Assembly (NCBI GenBank): GCA_026645935.1
Contig: JAPKMP010000019.1
Coordinates: 1-64,000, forward strand
Source: Candidatus Villigracilaceae bacterium
Lineage (GTDB): Bacteria > Chloroflexota > Anaerolineae > Anaerolineales > Villigracilaceae
Length of the DNA: 64,000 bases
Direction: 5' to 3'
The notes under the pieces were generated by a model. That model was not told the DNA's origin. It saw nothing but the letters and a program-made list of their open reading frames with translations, and ran no database searches. Below are positions 34,750 to 43,623 of this stretch, piece by piece. The stretch's first letter is position 1. Each line of letters begins with the position of its first letter. The position numbers were made by a program, and so were the translations under genes.

Positions 34750-36996
34750 ATGAACAATAGATCTTCTCAAGATGCCACGGTCGTTTCACATCATGGACAT
34801 GGCGGGAAGAAATTCCCGACCCTGCTCGGTTGTCTTGCGTCGTTGGGTTTGTGTGTCATCCTCGTCTTTGCATCGCTTGGCGGGTATTATGTTGTAACTT
34901 CCACCGGCGAAGCAGGGATACTGGTCTTGATCCATGAGCCGCAAAATGGAGAGACGATTGAAATGAGTCAACCCGTCACAGTACAGGCTGTGGCAAGTGA
35001 CTCGCGCAATATCACGCGCATCGAATTCTGGGTGGATGGTGTCTTGCTAGAATCAGAAACCAGCAGTGTGCCCGATGGTATCTCTTCATTCCCGTTGCTC
35101 ACAGAATGGCAGGCAGAATCGCCAGGCTCGCATACCATCACCGTGCGCGCTTTCAACTCGCTCGGTTTTCGCGCGCAGGCATCCGTTTATGTGGAAGCAA
35201 GCGAATTGACTGACAGCGACAATGACGGCGTCGCAGATGAAAACGACGCATGTCCCGCCGAGTTCGGCATGGACCTTTCAAGCGGCTGTCCGGACCACGA
35301 CTTCGATGGTGTTCCTGATTCCACTGATGCCTGCCCCGATACTGCAGGTCTGCAAGATGCCAGCGGATGCCCAACTGTAACGGATACCGACCTTGACGGT
35401 GACGGCACACCCGATACCGATGACCTTTGCCCCGTAGAACCCGGCTCCTCCTTAACCGATGGCTGCCCGGACACCGACGGCGATCTCGTCGCTGATGCCG
35501 ATGATCTTTGCCCCATAGAACCCGGCCTGGATGAAAGCGGCTGTCCTGTCCCGGAGGGGGTCATCGGCGATGATTTGCCGCCGGTTGAGGAATCAAGCGT
35601 CGCACCGGAAAGAGGCGTAAATGACCGCGACGGCGACGGCGCATCGGATGATGTCGATCCCTGTCCCGATGAAGCGGGCACACTCGAAAACGATTTCTGC
35701 CCACCACCAGCGGGCGATCCCGCTCCTGCCGATGCCGGTCCGATGCTCGAAATTCCGGATTTTCTTTTTGGCGAAGCGATCATTCCCGCCTTTGTGGAGT
35801 TCGAAGCGATGCACTTTGAAGTGACATCTGACTTCCGCCGCATCTGGTGTTATGCCCAACTGGCGGGCGGGGATGTGGAACGCTATGAGTTCGACCCCGG
35901 CGAGGAATATGCCTGGGATATAGAAGCCGTTTTAGGTGGAGGGAACAGCGTTCATTTGCTCGTTCCGCATGCAGAACCTTTGGCCGTCTTTGTGGAATGT
36001 TATGGTCTAACCAGCCTCTTTGGTCCGCGTGTCTTTTACCTTGGATCGGTCACCCGCGGCCATGTACCTGAAGAATGGGACGGACATGTCATCCAAGCCG
36101 AATCAACAGGTGAAGAAATCGAAGGGCACAATTTCAACGTTCGTTATCATCTATGCTCCCCCACTTGCGAAGCGACCGAGTTCGCGCCTCCCGTCATCAC
36201 CCGTCATACCATCGACAGAGATCGTATCCATTTGTATTGGGATTGGGAAGGCGAGATTCGCTCGATACAGGGTTTCAAGTTATATCTCAACGGCAACTTC
36301 ATCGGTTATTACCCTCCCGAGGTGCGCGATACGACCTGGCGGCACAGCGGCGTCTATTGCGTGCATGAATGGGAATTCTCCCTGACGGCATTTGGTGGAC
36401 CCGACCCCTTTGCGCCTGATGTTGAATCACCGCAAAGCAACAGCGTCATTTGGGATAGCGTGCCATGCCAGATGCAAATCCGAGTGCAGTTTGAAACGAT
36501 CAATCTTCACAGCCCGCCCGCCGATGAGGGCGGCGAGCGCAAACCGGGTCCACTTTCTGGTTCATTCGTTGCCGCATCTGGTGCGAACCTTGAAGCCGTC
36601 AACTTCGATGCCATTCACTGTCCGCGCTTCCCCTTCCCACCCTTCGAAGATTGTTTTGGCTTCAAACTTTCAGCGGGTGAATATCCCATTCAACGGATTC
36701 TCGACCGCGTCCACGAAGTGCAGGATGATTGCCGCACCGGACTGCCATGCCATGGGCATTACTTCCACGCCTCCTCCTCGGATACCGTTACCATCTTCGT
36801 AAATCCCGGCGATGACCTGACCCTGCGCGCCCGCATCGTCGACGCTGACGCGCGCGACGAAGACGATATCCTCTTCCAGGGGATATACCCAGTGGACACA
36901 ACCCTGCTTTCACCCGAGGAGATTTCAGCGATCACCATTCCGGGGACATATTTGGACGTCATCGTCAAACTTGACCTGTTCCCGTTCGCCCCATGA
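34750..36996 (+). CDS. Surface protein with Ig-like domain and thrombospondin type 3 calcium-binding repeats
   Basis: A 748-residue protein with an N-terminal signal anchor (LGCLASLGLCVILVFASLGG), one Ig-like domain (ILVLIHEPQNGETIEMSQPV, paralogous to the preceding gene) and at least five TSP3 repeats of pattern DxDxDGxxDxxDxCP at about residues 155-320. The C-terminal 400 residues are Cys-containing beta-rich domains that I do not recognise (for example CAQLAGGDVERYEFDPGEEYAW). TSP3 repeats bind Ca2+ and rigidify extracellular stalks. GGAGG site; 15 bases after the previous stop. Confidence 0.8.
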   Translation: MNNRSSQDATVVSHHGHGGKKFPTLLGCLASLGLCVILVFASLGGYYVVTSTGEAGILVLIHEPQNGETIEMSQPVTVQAVASDSRNITRIEFWVDGVLLESETSSVPDGISSFPLLTEWQAESPGSHTITVRAFNSLGFRAQASVYVEASELTDSDNDGVADENDACPAEFGMDLSSGCPDHDFDGVPDSTDACPDTAGLQDASGCPTVTDTDLDGDGTPDTDDLCPVEPGSSLTDGCPDTDGDLVADADDLCPIEPGLDESGCPVPEGVIGDDLPPVEESSVAPERGVNDRDGDGASDDVDPCPDEAGTLENDFCPPPAGDPAPADAGPMLEIPDFLFGEAIIPAFVEFEAMHFEVTSDFRRIWCYAQLAGGDVERYEFDPGEEYAWDIEAVLGGGNSVHLLVPHAEPLAVFVECYGLTSLFGPRVFYLGSVTRGHVPEEWDGHVIQAESTGEEIEGHNFNVRYHLCSPTCEATEFAPPVITRHTIDRDRIHLYWDWEGEIRSIQGFKLYLNGNFIGYYPPEVRDTTWRHSGVYCVHEWEFSLTAFGGPDPFAPDVESPQSNSVIWDSVPCQMQIRVQFETINLHSPPADEGGERKPGPLSGSFVAASGANLEAVNFDAIHCPRFPFPPFEDCFGFKLSAGEYPIQRILDRVHEVQDDCRTGLPCHGHYFHASSSDTVTIFVNPGDDLTLRARIVDADARDEDDILFQGIYPVDTTLLSPEEISAITIPGTYLDVIVKLDLFPFAP

Positions 36997-37005
36997 GAAG
37001 ATACC

Positions 37006-38424
37006 ATGCGCAAGTCGACCCTGCTCCTGACGATTGTACTGATAACCCTTGCCTGTACTTTCGGACAAACCCCTCCGCCTCAACCCGACTTTGAGTCTGC
37101 ACCTACCTCCCTTGCAGAATCTAAGCCTGAACCTCTCCCGCCCACCGACGCCGTAAGCCCAAACGACCTCGAATACATTGGGGCATTTCGCCTGCCGGGC
37201 GGCGACGAACCTCCTCAGACCTTTGCCTACGGTGGCAACGCGATGACCTACAATCCCGACCATGGAACCCTGTTCATCACAGGGCATGACCGCGTTGCGT
37301 ATGGCGGCGTTCCAGATGGAGACCAGGTTGCAGAAGTCGGCATCCCAACGCCGATCATCTCAAGAAATATCGCAGACCTGAACACGGCTGAATTCGTTCA
37401 AGACTTTGCGGACGTCACATCCGGATATTTCACCGAACTGGAAGAGATTCCCAAAGTTGGCATCCAATATCTCAACCGCCTCGAAACTGGTCCTAAAATT
37501 CATATCGCCTGGGGGCAGCATCTTCAGCCGCAGGACATTCCATCACATGGCTGGTTTAATCCCGATCTTTCCAATCCCGACCTTCAAGGCACATGGTTCA
37601 TCGGAAATCAGGACCTATACAGCGTTAATGGATACATGCTGGAGATTCCTCAAGAGTGGGCGGATGCGTATACAGGCGGACGTCCACTTGCCACCGGGCG
37701 AATGCGCGACGGCGGACAAGGCGGCATGGGGCCAACACTCTTTGCTTATCGTCCCTGGCTTGAAGATGGCTCTTCCCCGCCTTCAGGCACACGGCTCGAA
37801 GAAGTCACCCTCCTGCTTTACGAGAATGCTTACAATACCGAAGAGATCGTCCGCGCCATGAATGGGTATCAACATCCAGACTCATGGGAAGGCGGCGCAT
37901 GGATTACAACCCCATCCGGTAAAAGTGCCGTTCTATTTGCCGGGACCAAAAGCACCGGCGATAAATACTGGTATGGATACCTGCATCCCGATGGCGCACA
38001 AACCGTCTGTGTCGATGCCAATGTTACAGATTTTCCCACCTGCCGGAATGCAGATGGCTCGATCTGCCCGCAGAAAGATCTTGCCGGTTGCTGTAACGAA
38101 GCAACCGATGCCTGCATTTCCAACCGCGGCTGGTGGTCCACCCGATTTGACGCGCAGTTCATCCTATACGATCCAAATGATCTGGCGAAAGTGGCAACTG
38201 GCCAGTTTGAATCCTGGCAGCCGCAGCCTTATGCCGTCATCGACATCGACGAATATCTCTATCTCGATCCGCCTGAATGGGATATCCTCGAACTGGGTTC
38301 GGGTGACCAACGCCGCAACCGTATCGGTGATGTCGCCTTCGACCGGGCGAATGGTCTCCTCTTCGTCCTGGAGTTATATGCCGACAGCGCAAAACCCGTC
38401 GTGCATATCTGGAAAGTCCGGTAG
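37006..38424 (+). CDS. Secreted lipoprotein, unknown, beta-propeller-like
   Basis: A 472-residue lipoprotein (LITLACTF lipobox) with a Pro-rich linker, then repeated motifs such as GGNAMTYNPDHGTLFITGHD, VAEVGIPTP and DVAFDRANGLLFVLELY that recall propeller blades. Several Cys pairs occur in the middle (CVDANVTDFPTCRNADGSIC and CCNEATDAC). No catalytic motif is recognised. The 9-base gap to the previous gene and the strong terminator after it mark it as the operon end. Confidence 0.75.
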   Translation: MRKSTLLLTIVLITLACTFGQTPPPQPDFESAPTSLAESKPEPLPPTDAVSPNDLEYIGAFRLPGGDEPPQTFAYGGNAMTYNPDHGTLFITGHDRVAYGGVPDGDQVAEVGIPTPIISRNIADLNTAEFVQDFADVTSGYFTELEEIPKVGIQYLNRLETGPKIHIAWGQHLQPQDIPSHGWFNPDLSNPDLQGTWFIGNQDLYSVNGYMLEIPQEWADAYTGGRPLATGRMRDGGQGGMGPTLFAYRPWLEDGSSPPSGTRLEEVTLLLYENAYNTEEIVRAMNGYQHPDSWEGGAWITTPSGKSAVLFAGTKSTGDKYWYGYLHPDGAQTVCVDANVTDFPTCRNADGSICPQKDLAGCCNEATDACISNRGWWSTRFDAQFILYDPNDLAKVATGQFESWQPQPYAVIDIDEYLYLDPPEWDILELGSGDQRRNRIGDVAFDRANGLLFVLELYADSAKPVVHIWKVR

Positions 38425-38431
38425 GGGAATC

Positions 38432-38467
38432 AAAGAAGAGCCAACGATGGATTGGCTCTTCTTTTTT
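38432..38467 (+). terminator. Intrinsic terminator closing the secreted-protein operon
   Basis: A 13-bp perfect stem AAAGAAGAGCCAA / TTGGCTCTTCTTT with a 7-base loop, followed by more T residues. Confidence 0.92.
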
Positions 38468-38479
38468 CATTTGCCCAGG

Positions 38480-38977
38480 CTACGGGTTGGTCTGCTGATT
38501 CCGCCAGCCGCGACCCCCGTTTATCATGCCGCGCCCACCACTGCCAGCCTGTCCCTGCGGACCGGTTCCATCGCAGTTGCCATTGCCGCGATTGCCGCGC
38601 ATCCCGCCGTGACCAAAGCCATGTGACTTCATCCAGTCCGCCTGCTCCTGTGTGATGACGTTCGCTGCCACAGCCGCATCCAGCGCTGCACCGCGGACTT
38701 CCTCCATGAGTGCGGGGAATTCTTCGGCGGTCACCCTGGTCGAGAGGGCGATGTCGTACATCGTCTCTCCAGATGCGAGGCGGGTGTTGATGTCGTTCAC
38801 GTTCAAGTCGAGCTTCTTCGCCCACTCAATCACCATAAAGGTGTGCAGGGGACCCTGTCCGTCCCTCATGCCATGACCGCCAAATGGGGGTGTCTCATCC
38901 TGCGCATACACAACCCCCGCCCCCACAAACACAAGCGCTGTTAGTGCCATAGCTACGATCAAAATTGTTTTTTTCAT
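38480..38977 (-). CDS. Small secreted His/Met/Gly-rich protein (DUF2680-like)
   Basis: A 165-residue protein with a cleavable signal peptide ending GVVYAQDE. The mature part contains a helical repeat (WAKKLDLNVNDINTRLASGETMYDIAL, then ITQEQADWMKSHG) like DUF2680 proteins and a Gly/Met/His-rich C-terminus (HGFGHGGMRGNRGNG). A metal-binding role is possible from the composition only. It is convergent with the operon above, and AAGGAGC lies upstream. Confidence 0.75.
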   Translation of the reverse strand: MKKTILIVAMALTALVFVGAGVVYAQDETPPFGGHGMRDGQGPLHTFMVIEWAKKLDLNVNDINTRLASGETMYDIALSTRVTAEEFPALMEEVRGAALDAAVAANVITQEQADWMKSHGFGHGGMRGNRGNGNCDGTGPQGQAGSGGRGMINGGRGWRNQQTNP

Positions 38978-39127
38978 TGGTGCTCCTTGTCTGGTCGCGG
39001 AAAGTAGCTCCTTTCATCGCGCAAACTTAATGTACAACAAGGAGGCAATTTTCCTGTCAAGAAATTGTGTTTTTTAAGTGGGGATATTCATGAGATGAGA
39101 AGTGACATCCGAACTTCTCAAAGAGGC

Positions 39128-39191
39128 TTGACTTTCATTAAAACCCATGTATAATCTCGTCTGTGACTATTATTACATTTTTAGTCACAGA
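39128..39191 (+). promoter_or_regulatory. TetR-type operator and promoter of the ABC exporter operon
   Basis: TTGACT (39128-39133), a 16-base spacer and TATAAT (39150-39155) form a consensus promoter. Just after it, TCTGTGACTA (39160-39169) and TAGTCACAGA (39182-39191) form a perfect 10-bp inverted repeat with a 12-base spacer, located between the transcription start and the first codon. This is a natural site for the TetR-family product to repress its own operon. Confidence 0.82.
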
Positions 39192-39203
39192 AAGGAATAC
39201 CAC

Positions 39204-39803
39204 TTGCCAAAAGCATTTTCCCAAACTGAAAAGGAGACCATCCGCGCACAAATGCGCGAGAAGGGCAAAAAGCTCTTCGAAGGGCATGGTTTGAAAAAGA
39301 CCAGCGTGGATGAAATCACCGAAGCGGTTGGGATTTCCAAAGGCGCGTTCTATTTGTTCTATGAATCCAAGGAAGAGCTGTTCCTCGAAATTGCGGAACA
39401 AATTGAGAAAGAAATCCAAGCGTCCATCCTGGAGTTTGTTACCCAGCCCAATGCAAAAGCGCGTGAAAACGTTAGCGCCATGCTCAAGGATCTACTCTTC
39501 ACCTGGGACGCCTATCCCCTCCTGAAGAATTTCAACAAAGCCGATTTCGACTATCTCGTGCGCAAGATCCCTGCCGAACGTGCCTTACAGCACGCAAGAA
39601 GTGATGAAGAATTTACCAGGCAACTCATCAACAAAATTAAACGCGAAGTTATCGCTGCTAAAGTGTCGCCAGGGGTCACTGGAAACCTGATCAAAAGCCT
39701 TTTCTTCCTCAGCCTGCACCGCGAAGACATGGGCGACACCGCCTATGAAGAATCCATGAATGTACTCATAAACCTGGTTGCCGGGTATATCGTCGGAGAG
39801 TAA
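39204..39803 (+). CDS. TetR-family transcriptional regulator, TTG start
   Basis: A 199-residue protein. The N-terminal TetR helix-turn-helix reads LFEGHGLKKTSVDEITEAVGISKGAFYLFYESKEELF. The start is best placed at TTG 39204 with AAAGGA seven bases upstream: the ATG at 39147 would lie within the -10 region. The C-terminal ligand domain shows no diagnostic motif. It lies 3 bases ahead of the ABC ATPase, so it presumably controls this exporter; the inducer is unknown. Confidence 0.9.
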   Translation: MPKAFSQTEKETIRAQMREKGKKLFEGHGLKKTSVDEITEAVGISKGAFYLFYESKEELFLEIAEQIEKEIQASILEFVTQPNAKARENVSAMLKDLLFTWDAYPLLKNFNKADFDYLVRKIPAERALQHARSDEEFTRQLINKIKREVIAAKVSPGVTGNLIKSLFFLSLHREDMGDTAYEESMNVLINLVAGYIVGE

Positions 39804-39806
39804 GAA

Positions 39807-40703
39807 ATGAATTACGCAATCGAAACAAACAATTTATCGAAATTCTACGGCAAGGTGCGCGCTTTGCACAAAGTCAACCTGCGGGTCAGGCATGGCGAGG
39901 TCTATGGTTTTCTCGGGCTCAACGGCGCCGGCAAGACCACCGCCATCCGCACGATGTTGGGAATGATCCGCCCGAGCATGGGAAATGTCAAAGTGCTGGA
40001 TCAAGTTATCAGTCCGGGTGGAGGCGGACCGTGGGCTAAGATCGGGCATTTGGTGGAAAGTCCAGCCGCGTATCCTGAACTGACCGTCAAAGAAAATCTG
40101 GAGATTGCAAGACGGATGCACAAAATTCAAAATCACAAAGCTGTGGATGATGTCATCGAAAAGCTCTCCCTCTCTTTTTACGCGGACCGGAAGGCGGGTA
40201 CGCTTTCGAGCGGGAATTTCCAACGTCTTGGGCTGGCGCGGGCGCTCCTCCATAAACCTGAGTTATTGATTTTAGATGAGCCAGCAAACGCGTTAGACCC
40301 GGCGGGAATCGTTGAAATCCGCGAGTTACTGCTCTCGCTCGCCCGCGAACACGGCGTGACTGTTTTCATGTCCAGCCACATTCTCGCCGAAGTAGATTTG
40401 CTCGCGGATCGTATCGGGATCATCCACAAAGGCGAGTTGATCGAAGAACTGGACGCGGCGCGGCTGGAGGGGCTGCGGTCTACTCAACTTGTCATCGAAG
40501 CGCGCGATCCGGCAAAAGCGCTGGCGGCGCTACGGGATTTTGAACCCGCCGCGGTTAACAGCCATATCACAATCAAAGATCGACGCGCCGTGAGGCAGCC
40601 CGAAATGATCGCGACACTATTGGTGAATGCGGGCACCCCTCCCACTCACCTGGCAGTGGAGCAGGAGAACCTGGAAGAATATTTTTTGAGGTTGACGAAA
40701 TGA
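39807..40703 (+). CDS. ABC transporter ATP-binding protein
   Basis: A 298-residue ATPase. Walker A is GLNGAGKTT, the Q loop follows near HLVESPAAYPELTV, the signature is LSSGNFQRLG (S-S-G-N replaces S-G-G-Q), Walker B is LLILDEPANALDP and the H-switch is SSHILAE. This is the DrrA/CcmA-type subfamily, whose exporters move drugs, lipids or peptides. It overlaps the permease by ATGA. Confidence 0.94.
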   Translation: MNYAIETNNLSKFYGKVRALHKVNLRVRHGEVYGFLGLNGAGKTTAIRTMLGMIRPSMGNVKVLDQVISPGGGGPWAKIGHLVESPAAYPELTVKENLEIARRMHKIQNHKAVDDVIEKLSLSFYADRKAGTLSSGNFQRLGLARALLHKPELLILDEPANALDPAGIVEIRELLLSLAREHGVTVFMSSHILAEVDLLADRIGIIHKGELIEELDAARLEGLRSTQLVIEARDPAKALAALRDFEPAAVNSHITIKDRRAVRQPEMIATLLVNAGTPPTHLAVEQENLEEYFLRLTK

Positions 40704-41488
40704 AAAACTTTACAGCCGCCCTTTGGGCGGAGATACTAAAAATGCGCCGCTCAAAAGTCCCGCTTGTTTCAGCCATTGGTTTTTGCATGGCACCGCTGGC
40801 AGGCGGATTATTCATGATCATCCTGAAAAATCCCGAAGCAGCAAAATCCTTTGGCTTGATCACGGCGAAGGCGCAATTGTTGACCGGCACAGCCGACTGG
40901 CCCTCTCTTTTTGGTTTCCTAGCGCAAGCAGTCGCCGCCGGTGGGATGATCCTGTTTTCCATTGTCACGATCTGGGTATTTGGGCGTGAATTTTCAGATC
41001 ACACCGTCAAAGAACTGCTGGCGCTGCCCACTTCACGCGAAGCGATCGTTACTGCCAAGTTCGTCGTTATCACCATATGGGCAGTCCTAGCCACGATCCT
41101 AATCTTTGGGGTCGAGGTGGCTATTGGTAAATTGATCGTCATCCCCGGCTGGTCAAATGAATTGTTACGCACTTCATTTATCAATATACTTGGCACAGCG
41201 ATCCTGACCATTCCATTGATGTCTTTGGTGGCGTTGATCGCCTGTGCCGGGCGCGGCTATTTAGCCCCATTCGGTTGGGCGATCCTGACGCTCTTCATCG
41301 CAAACTTATCGGTGATCCTTGGCTGGGGAGATTGGGTGCCTTGGGCAATTCCCGGTCTGTTCAGCGGAGCCGCAGGCCCACGCAGTGAAGTGCTTGGTAC
41401 ACACAGTTATATTGGTTTGATGATCACCAGCCTCATGGGCATTCTCGCACTATACCATTGGTGGCGGTTTGCAGACCAGACAAAATAA
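40700..41488 (+). CDS. ABC transporter permease (ABC-2 type)
   Basis: A 262-residue protein with six membrane segments. Start ATG 40700 overlaps the ATPase stop. It contains the FGREFSDHTVKELLALPTSREAIVTAKF block between TM2 and TM3 that is characteristic of ABC-2 permeases of the NatB/bacitracin type. With the ATPase it forms an exporter of undetermined substrate. Confidence 0.9.
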   Translation: MKNFTAALWAEILKMRRSKVPLVSAIGFCMAPLAGGLFMIILKNPEAAKSFGLITAKAQLLTGTADWPSLFGFLAQAVAAGGMILFSIVTIWVFGREFSDHTVKELLALPTSREAIVTAKFVVITIWAVLATILIFGVEVAIGKLIVIPGWSNELLRTSFINILGTAILTIPLMSLVALIACAGRGYLAPFGWAILTLFIANLSVILGWGDWVPWAIPGLFSGAAGPRSEVLGTHSYIGLMITSLMGILALYHWWRFADQTK

Positions 41489-41523
41489 TCGGTCGGAATT
41501 GACCGCCTATTTCCTTTTCGAAA

Positions 41524-41784
41524 TCAAATCCCGGCATTGCTCAGGATCGTGGAGACCTCCGAAAGCAGGGCGGTGAGGGTCGGGTGCTCGATTTCAAAGC
41601 GGTCCATCGCTTTGCGGATGCGCGCAAGGATCGACGGAGTTTCCACCTCGGACCTTTTCAGCAGAGCCTGGACATCCTGTTCGAGGTCCTGCAGCAGTCT
41701 TAGATTTTCGGCATCGACCTTCTCCACCTTTTGGAGCTCGCTATGGACTTTTTCCAACAGTGCATCAAGTTTCCTGTCGTTCAT
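41524..41784 (-). CDS. DUF4404-family small coiled-coil protein
   Basis: An 86-residue protein, MNDRKLDALLEKVHSELQKVEKVDAEN, with a helical heptad pattern typical of DUF4404. ATG 41784 has AAAGGA upstream; the longer reading to 41856 is not supported. Function unknown. A second small helical gene lies just upstream on the same strand. Confidence 0.78.
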   Translation of the reverse strand: MNDRKLDALLEKVHSELQKVEKVDAENLRLLQDLEQDVQALLKRSEVETPSILARIRKAMDRFEIEHPTLTALLSEVSTILSNAGI

Positions 41785-41868
41785 GGATGGTCCTTTCGAT
41801 TCGGAAGTTCTCTTTATTTTATTGTACAACTTAATCCGTCGCCGAAAGGGCGACATCCATCACGAAAT

Positions 41869-42129
41869 TTAGGAAAGAATATCCTTTTCCGCTGCCTCGA
41901 TCTCAGCGAATATCTTTTTCACCTCCTCCTTCATTTCCGCGGAGACCCCCGCCCTTTGTGGAATCAATTTCACCAAATCCTTTGCCTGCCTGAGAAGATC
42001 GCGCACGTTGGCAATATAGGAAAAATCGTTTTTGCCGAGTCCCTCCGTCGGGACGGGAAGGTCGCGGGCTTGTTGGATCAACTTGCGGGCGCGGACGAGG
42101 CGGTCGGCAGCGGGAATCAATTTCGACAT
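41869..42129 (-). CDS. Small helical protein of unknown function
   Basis: An 86-residue charged protein (MSKLIPAADRLVRARKLIQQARDLPVP), wholly helical in appearance, with no signal peptide. The intact ORF and the neighbouring DUF4404 gene 84 bases downstream on the same strand support a real gene. Family not recognised. Confidence 0.65.
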   Translation of the reverse strand: MSKLIPAADRLVRARKLIQQARDLPVPTEGLGKNDFSYIANVRDLLRQAKDLVKLIPQRAGVSAEMKEEVKKIFAEIEAAEKDILS

Positions 42130-42243
42130 GGCGGAATCAAATCTCCAAAAGGGATGCTTGCATCGAGGATGATTATAACCAATGGCTGGAGCCTGTAATC
42201 CGAGGATGGATGCGGCGATTCATATCCCGCTATTATTATTGTG

Positions 42244-42948
42244 ATGAGCACGGCGTATTTTTTCTTTCACGGCAGGCTGAACGATTTTCTCGAGCGCGAC
42301 AAACGCGGGCAAATTGTGAGCGTCGATTTTCAGGGCGAACAATCGGTGAAGCATCTGGCAGAGTCGCTCGGGGCGCCGCACCCGGAGATCGGCGAGGTGC
42401 GGGTCAATGGTCGGATTGAGGCGCTGAACTTCATCACACAGGACGGCGACTCGGTCGATCTGTTCCCCATCCCGAACGGATTCGACTCCGAGCCGCGCTT
42501 CCTGCTGGACTGTCACCTGGGACGCCTCACCGCGCATCTACGCGCCCTCGGCTTCGACTGTCTCTACGAAAACGACTTCGACGACCCGGACATGGCGGAG
42601 ATCGTTGCAGCTGAAGGGCGGATATTACTGACGCGCGACCGGCGGCTGTTGATGCGTAAAAAAGTGGAGCACGGCTATTGCCTGCGCTCGCTCGATTCGA
42701 TGGGACAACTCAAGGAGTGCATCCTGCGCTTCGATCTGGCGCGGCGAATTCGACCATTTCACCGCTGTTTGAAATGCAACCATCCGCTCGAGCCGGTGGA
42801 GAAGGAGAAGGTCCTGCACCTGCTGGAGCCGCTTACCAAAAAATACTATGATGAATTTCATCAATGCCCCGCCTGCGGACAGGTTTACTGGAAAGGCTCG
42901 CACTACGTCCGGATGAAGCAGGCGGCTGAGGAATTGCGGGGTGGGTAA
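42244..42948 (+). CDS. Mut7-C RNase-domain protein with N-terminal ubiquitin-like domain
   Basis: A 234-residue protein. Residues 1-78 form a ThiS/MoaD-like beta-grasp (TAYFFFHGRLNDFLERD to GDSVDLFPI). Residues 85-150 form the PIN-like Mut7-C nuclease (FLLDCHLGRLTAHLRALGFDCLYEN, ILLTRDRRLL). The end has a zinc ribbon with CLKC and CPAC pairs. The three Asp residues of the PIN core (DCH, NDFDD, TRD) are present. Mut7-C proteins are predicted RNases, possibly toxins or RNA quality-control factors. GTG 42241 is an alternative start. Confidence 0.88.
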   Translation: MSTAYFFFHGRLNDFLERDKRGQIVSVDFQGEQSVKHLAESLGAPHPEIGEVRVNGRIEALNFITQDGDSVDLFPIPNGFDSEPRFLLDCHLGRLTAHLRALGFDCLYENDFDDPDMAEIVAAEGRILLTRDRRLLMRKKVEHGYCLRSLDSMGQLKECILRFDLARRIRPFHRCLKCNHPLEPVEKEKVLHLLEPLTKKYYDEFHQCPACGQVYWKGSHYVRMKQAAEELRGG

Positions 42949-42954
42949 ACCCTA

Positions 42955-42983
42955 TTGAATTTCGACCGCAAGGGGTCTACAAT
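42955..42983 (+). promoter_or_regulatory. Promoter of the SRPBCC gene
   Basis: TTGAAT (42955-42960), 17 bases and TACAAT (42978-42983); the mRNA would have a leader of about 70 bases with a strong GGAGGTG ribosome site before ATG 43060. Confidence 0.62.
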
Positions 42984-43059
42984 GGAATCGACGCGGCGGG
43001 ACTCTTAATTTCGGAGAATTGCCGTCCTTCACTTTGGAGACGAAAGGAGGTGAAACGTC

Positions 43060-43509
43060 ATGGCAAGAATCGACCAGACCATCATCATCCACGCGCCGTT
43101 GGAAAAGATATACAAATTCCTGTCGAACCCGCTTAACCTGCCGGAGATCTGGCCCGCGATGATGGAGGTGCGCAATGTGAACCCGAACATCCTCGGCGGC
43201 ATGGACTTCGAATGGGAATACAAAATGGCGGGTGTAAAATTCGAAGGGGCATCCGAAGTGACCGAATTGATTCCCAACAAACGCATTATCACGCGCAGCA
43301 AGAAGGGCATCGAATGCACTTTCTGCTGGGAGTTCGAGAATATTGCCGAAGGCGCGCGCGTGCATCTCGAGGTCGCCTATAAAATTCCATTACCCCTGAT
43401 CGGGAAACTGGCGGAGACGGTCGTTTACAAACAGAACGAACACGAAGCCTACACCCTGCTGCACAACCTCAAGGACCGCCTGGAAATTCAAGTGCCGATC
43501 ACGATTTAG
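43060..43509 (+). CDS. SRPBCC (START-like) family protein
   Basis: A 149-residue Bet v 1/START-fold protein. It begins ARIDQTIIIHAPLEKIYKFLSNPLNLPEIWPAMMEVRNV, the usual SRPBCC opening, and ends with the long C-terminal helix. These proteins bind hydrophobic ligands in a deep pocket and may act as cyclases or carriers. The very strong GGAGGTG site suggests high expression. Confidence 0.88.
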   Translation: MARIDQTIIIHAPLEKIYKFLSNPLNLPEIWPAMMEVRNVNPNILGGMDFEWEYKMAGVKFEGASEVTELIPNKRIITRSKKGIECTFCWEFENIAEGARVHLEVAYKIPLPLIGKLAETVVYKQNEHEAYTLLHNLKDRLEIQVPITI

Positions 43510-43623
43510 AGCAGCCTGTCCGGATGCGCACTGCCGTTGGTTAATCTTCTTCCGCCGGGGGCGGCAATTTTGGGAACGGAGGGGTAAAATCAGTGCGTAG
43601 ATTTTAGATTTAAGGAGAATGGA

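Noticed and set aside
35187-35843. 218-residue antisense ORF rich in Ser
   Set aside because: It is the complement of the TSP3 repeats (GAC/GAT repeats give Ser and Val), not a gene.
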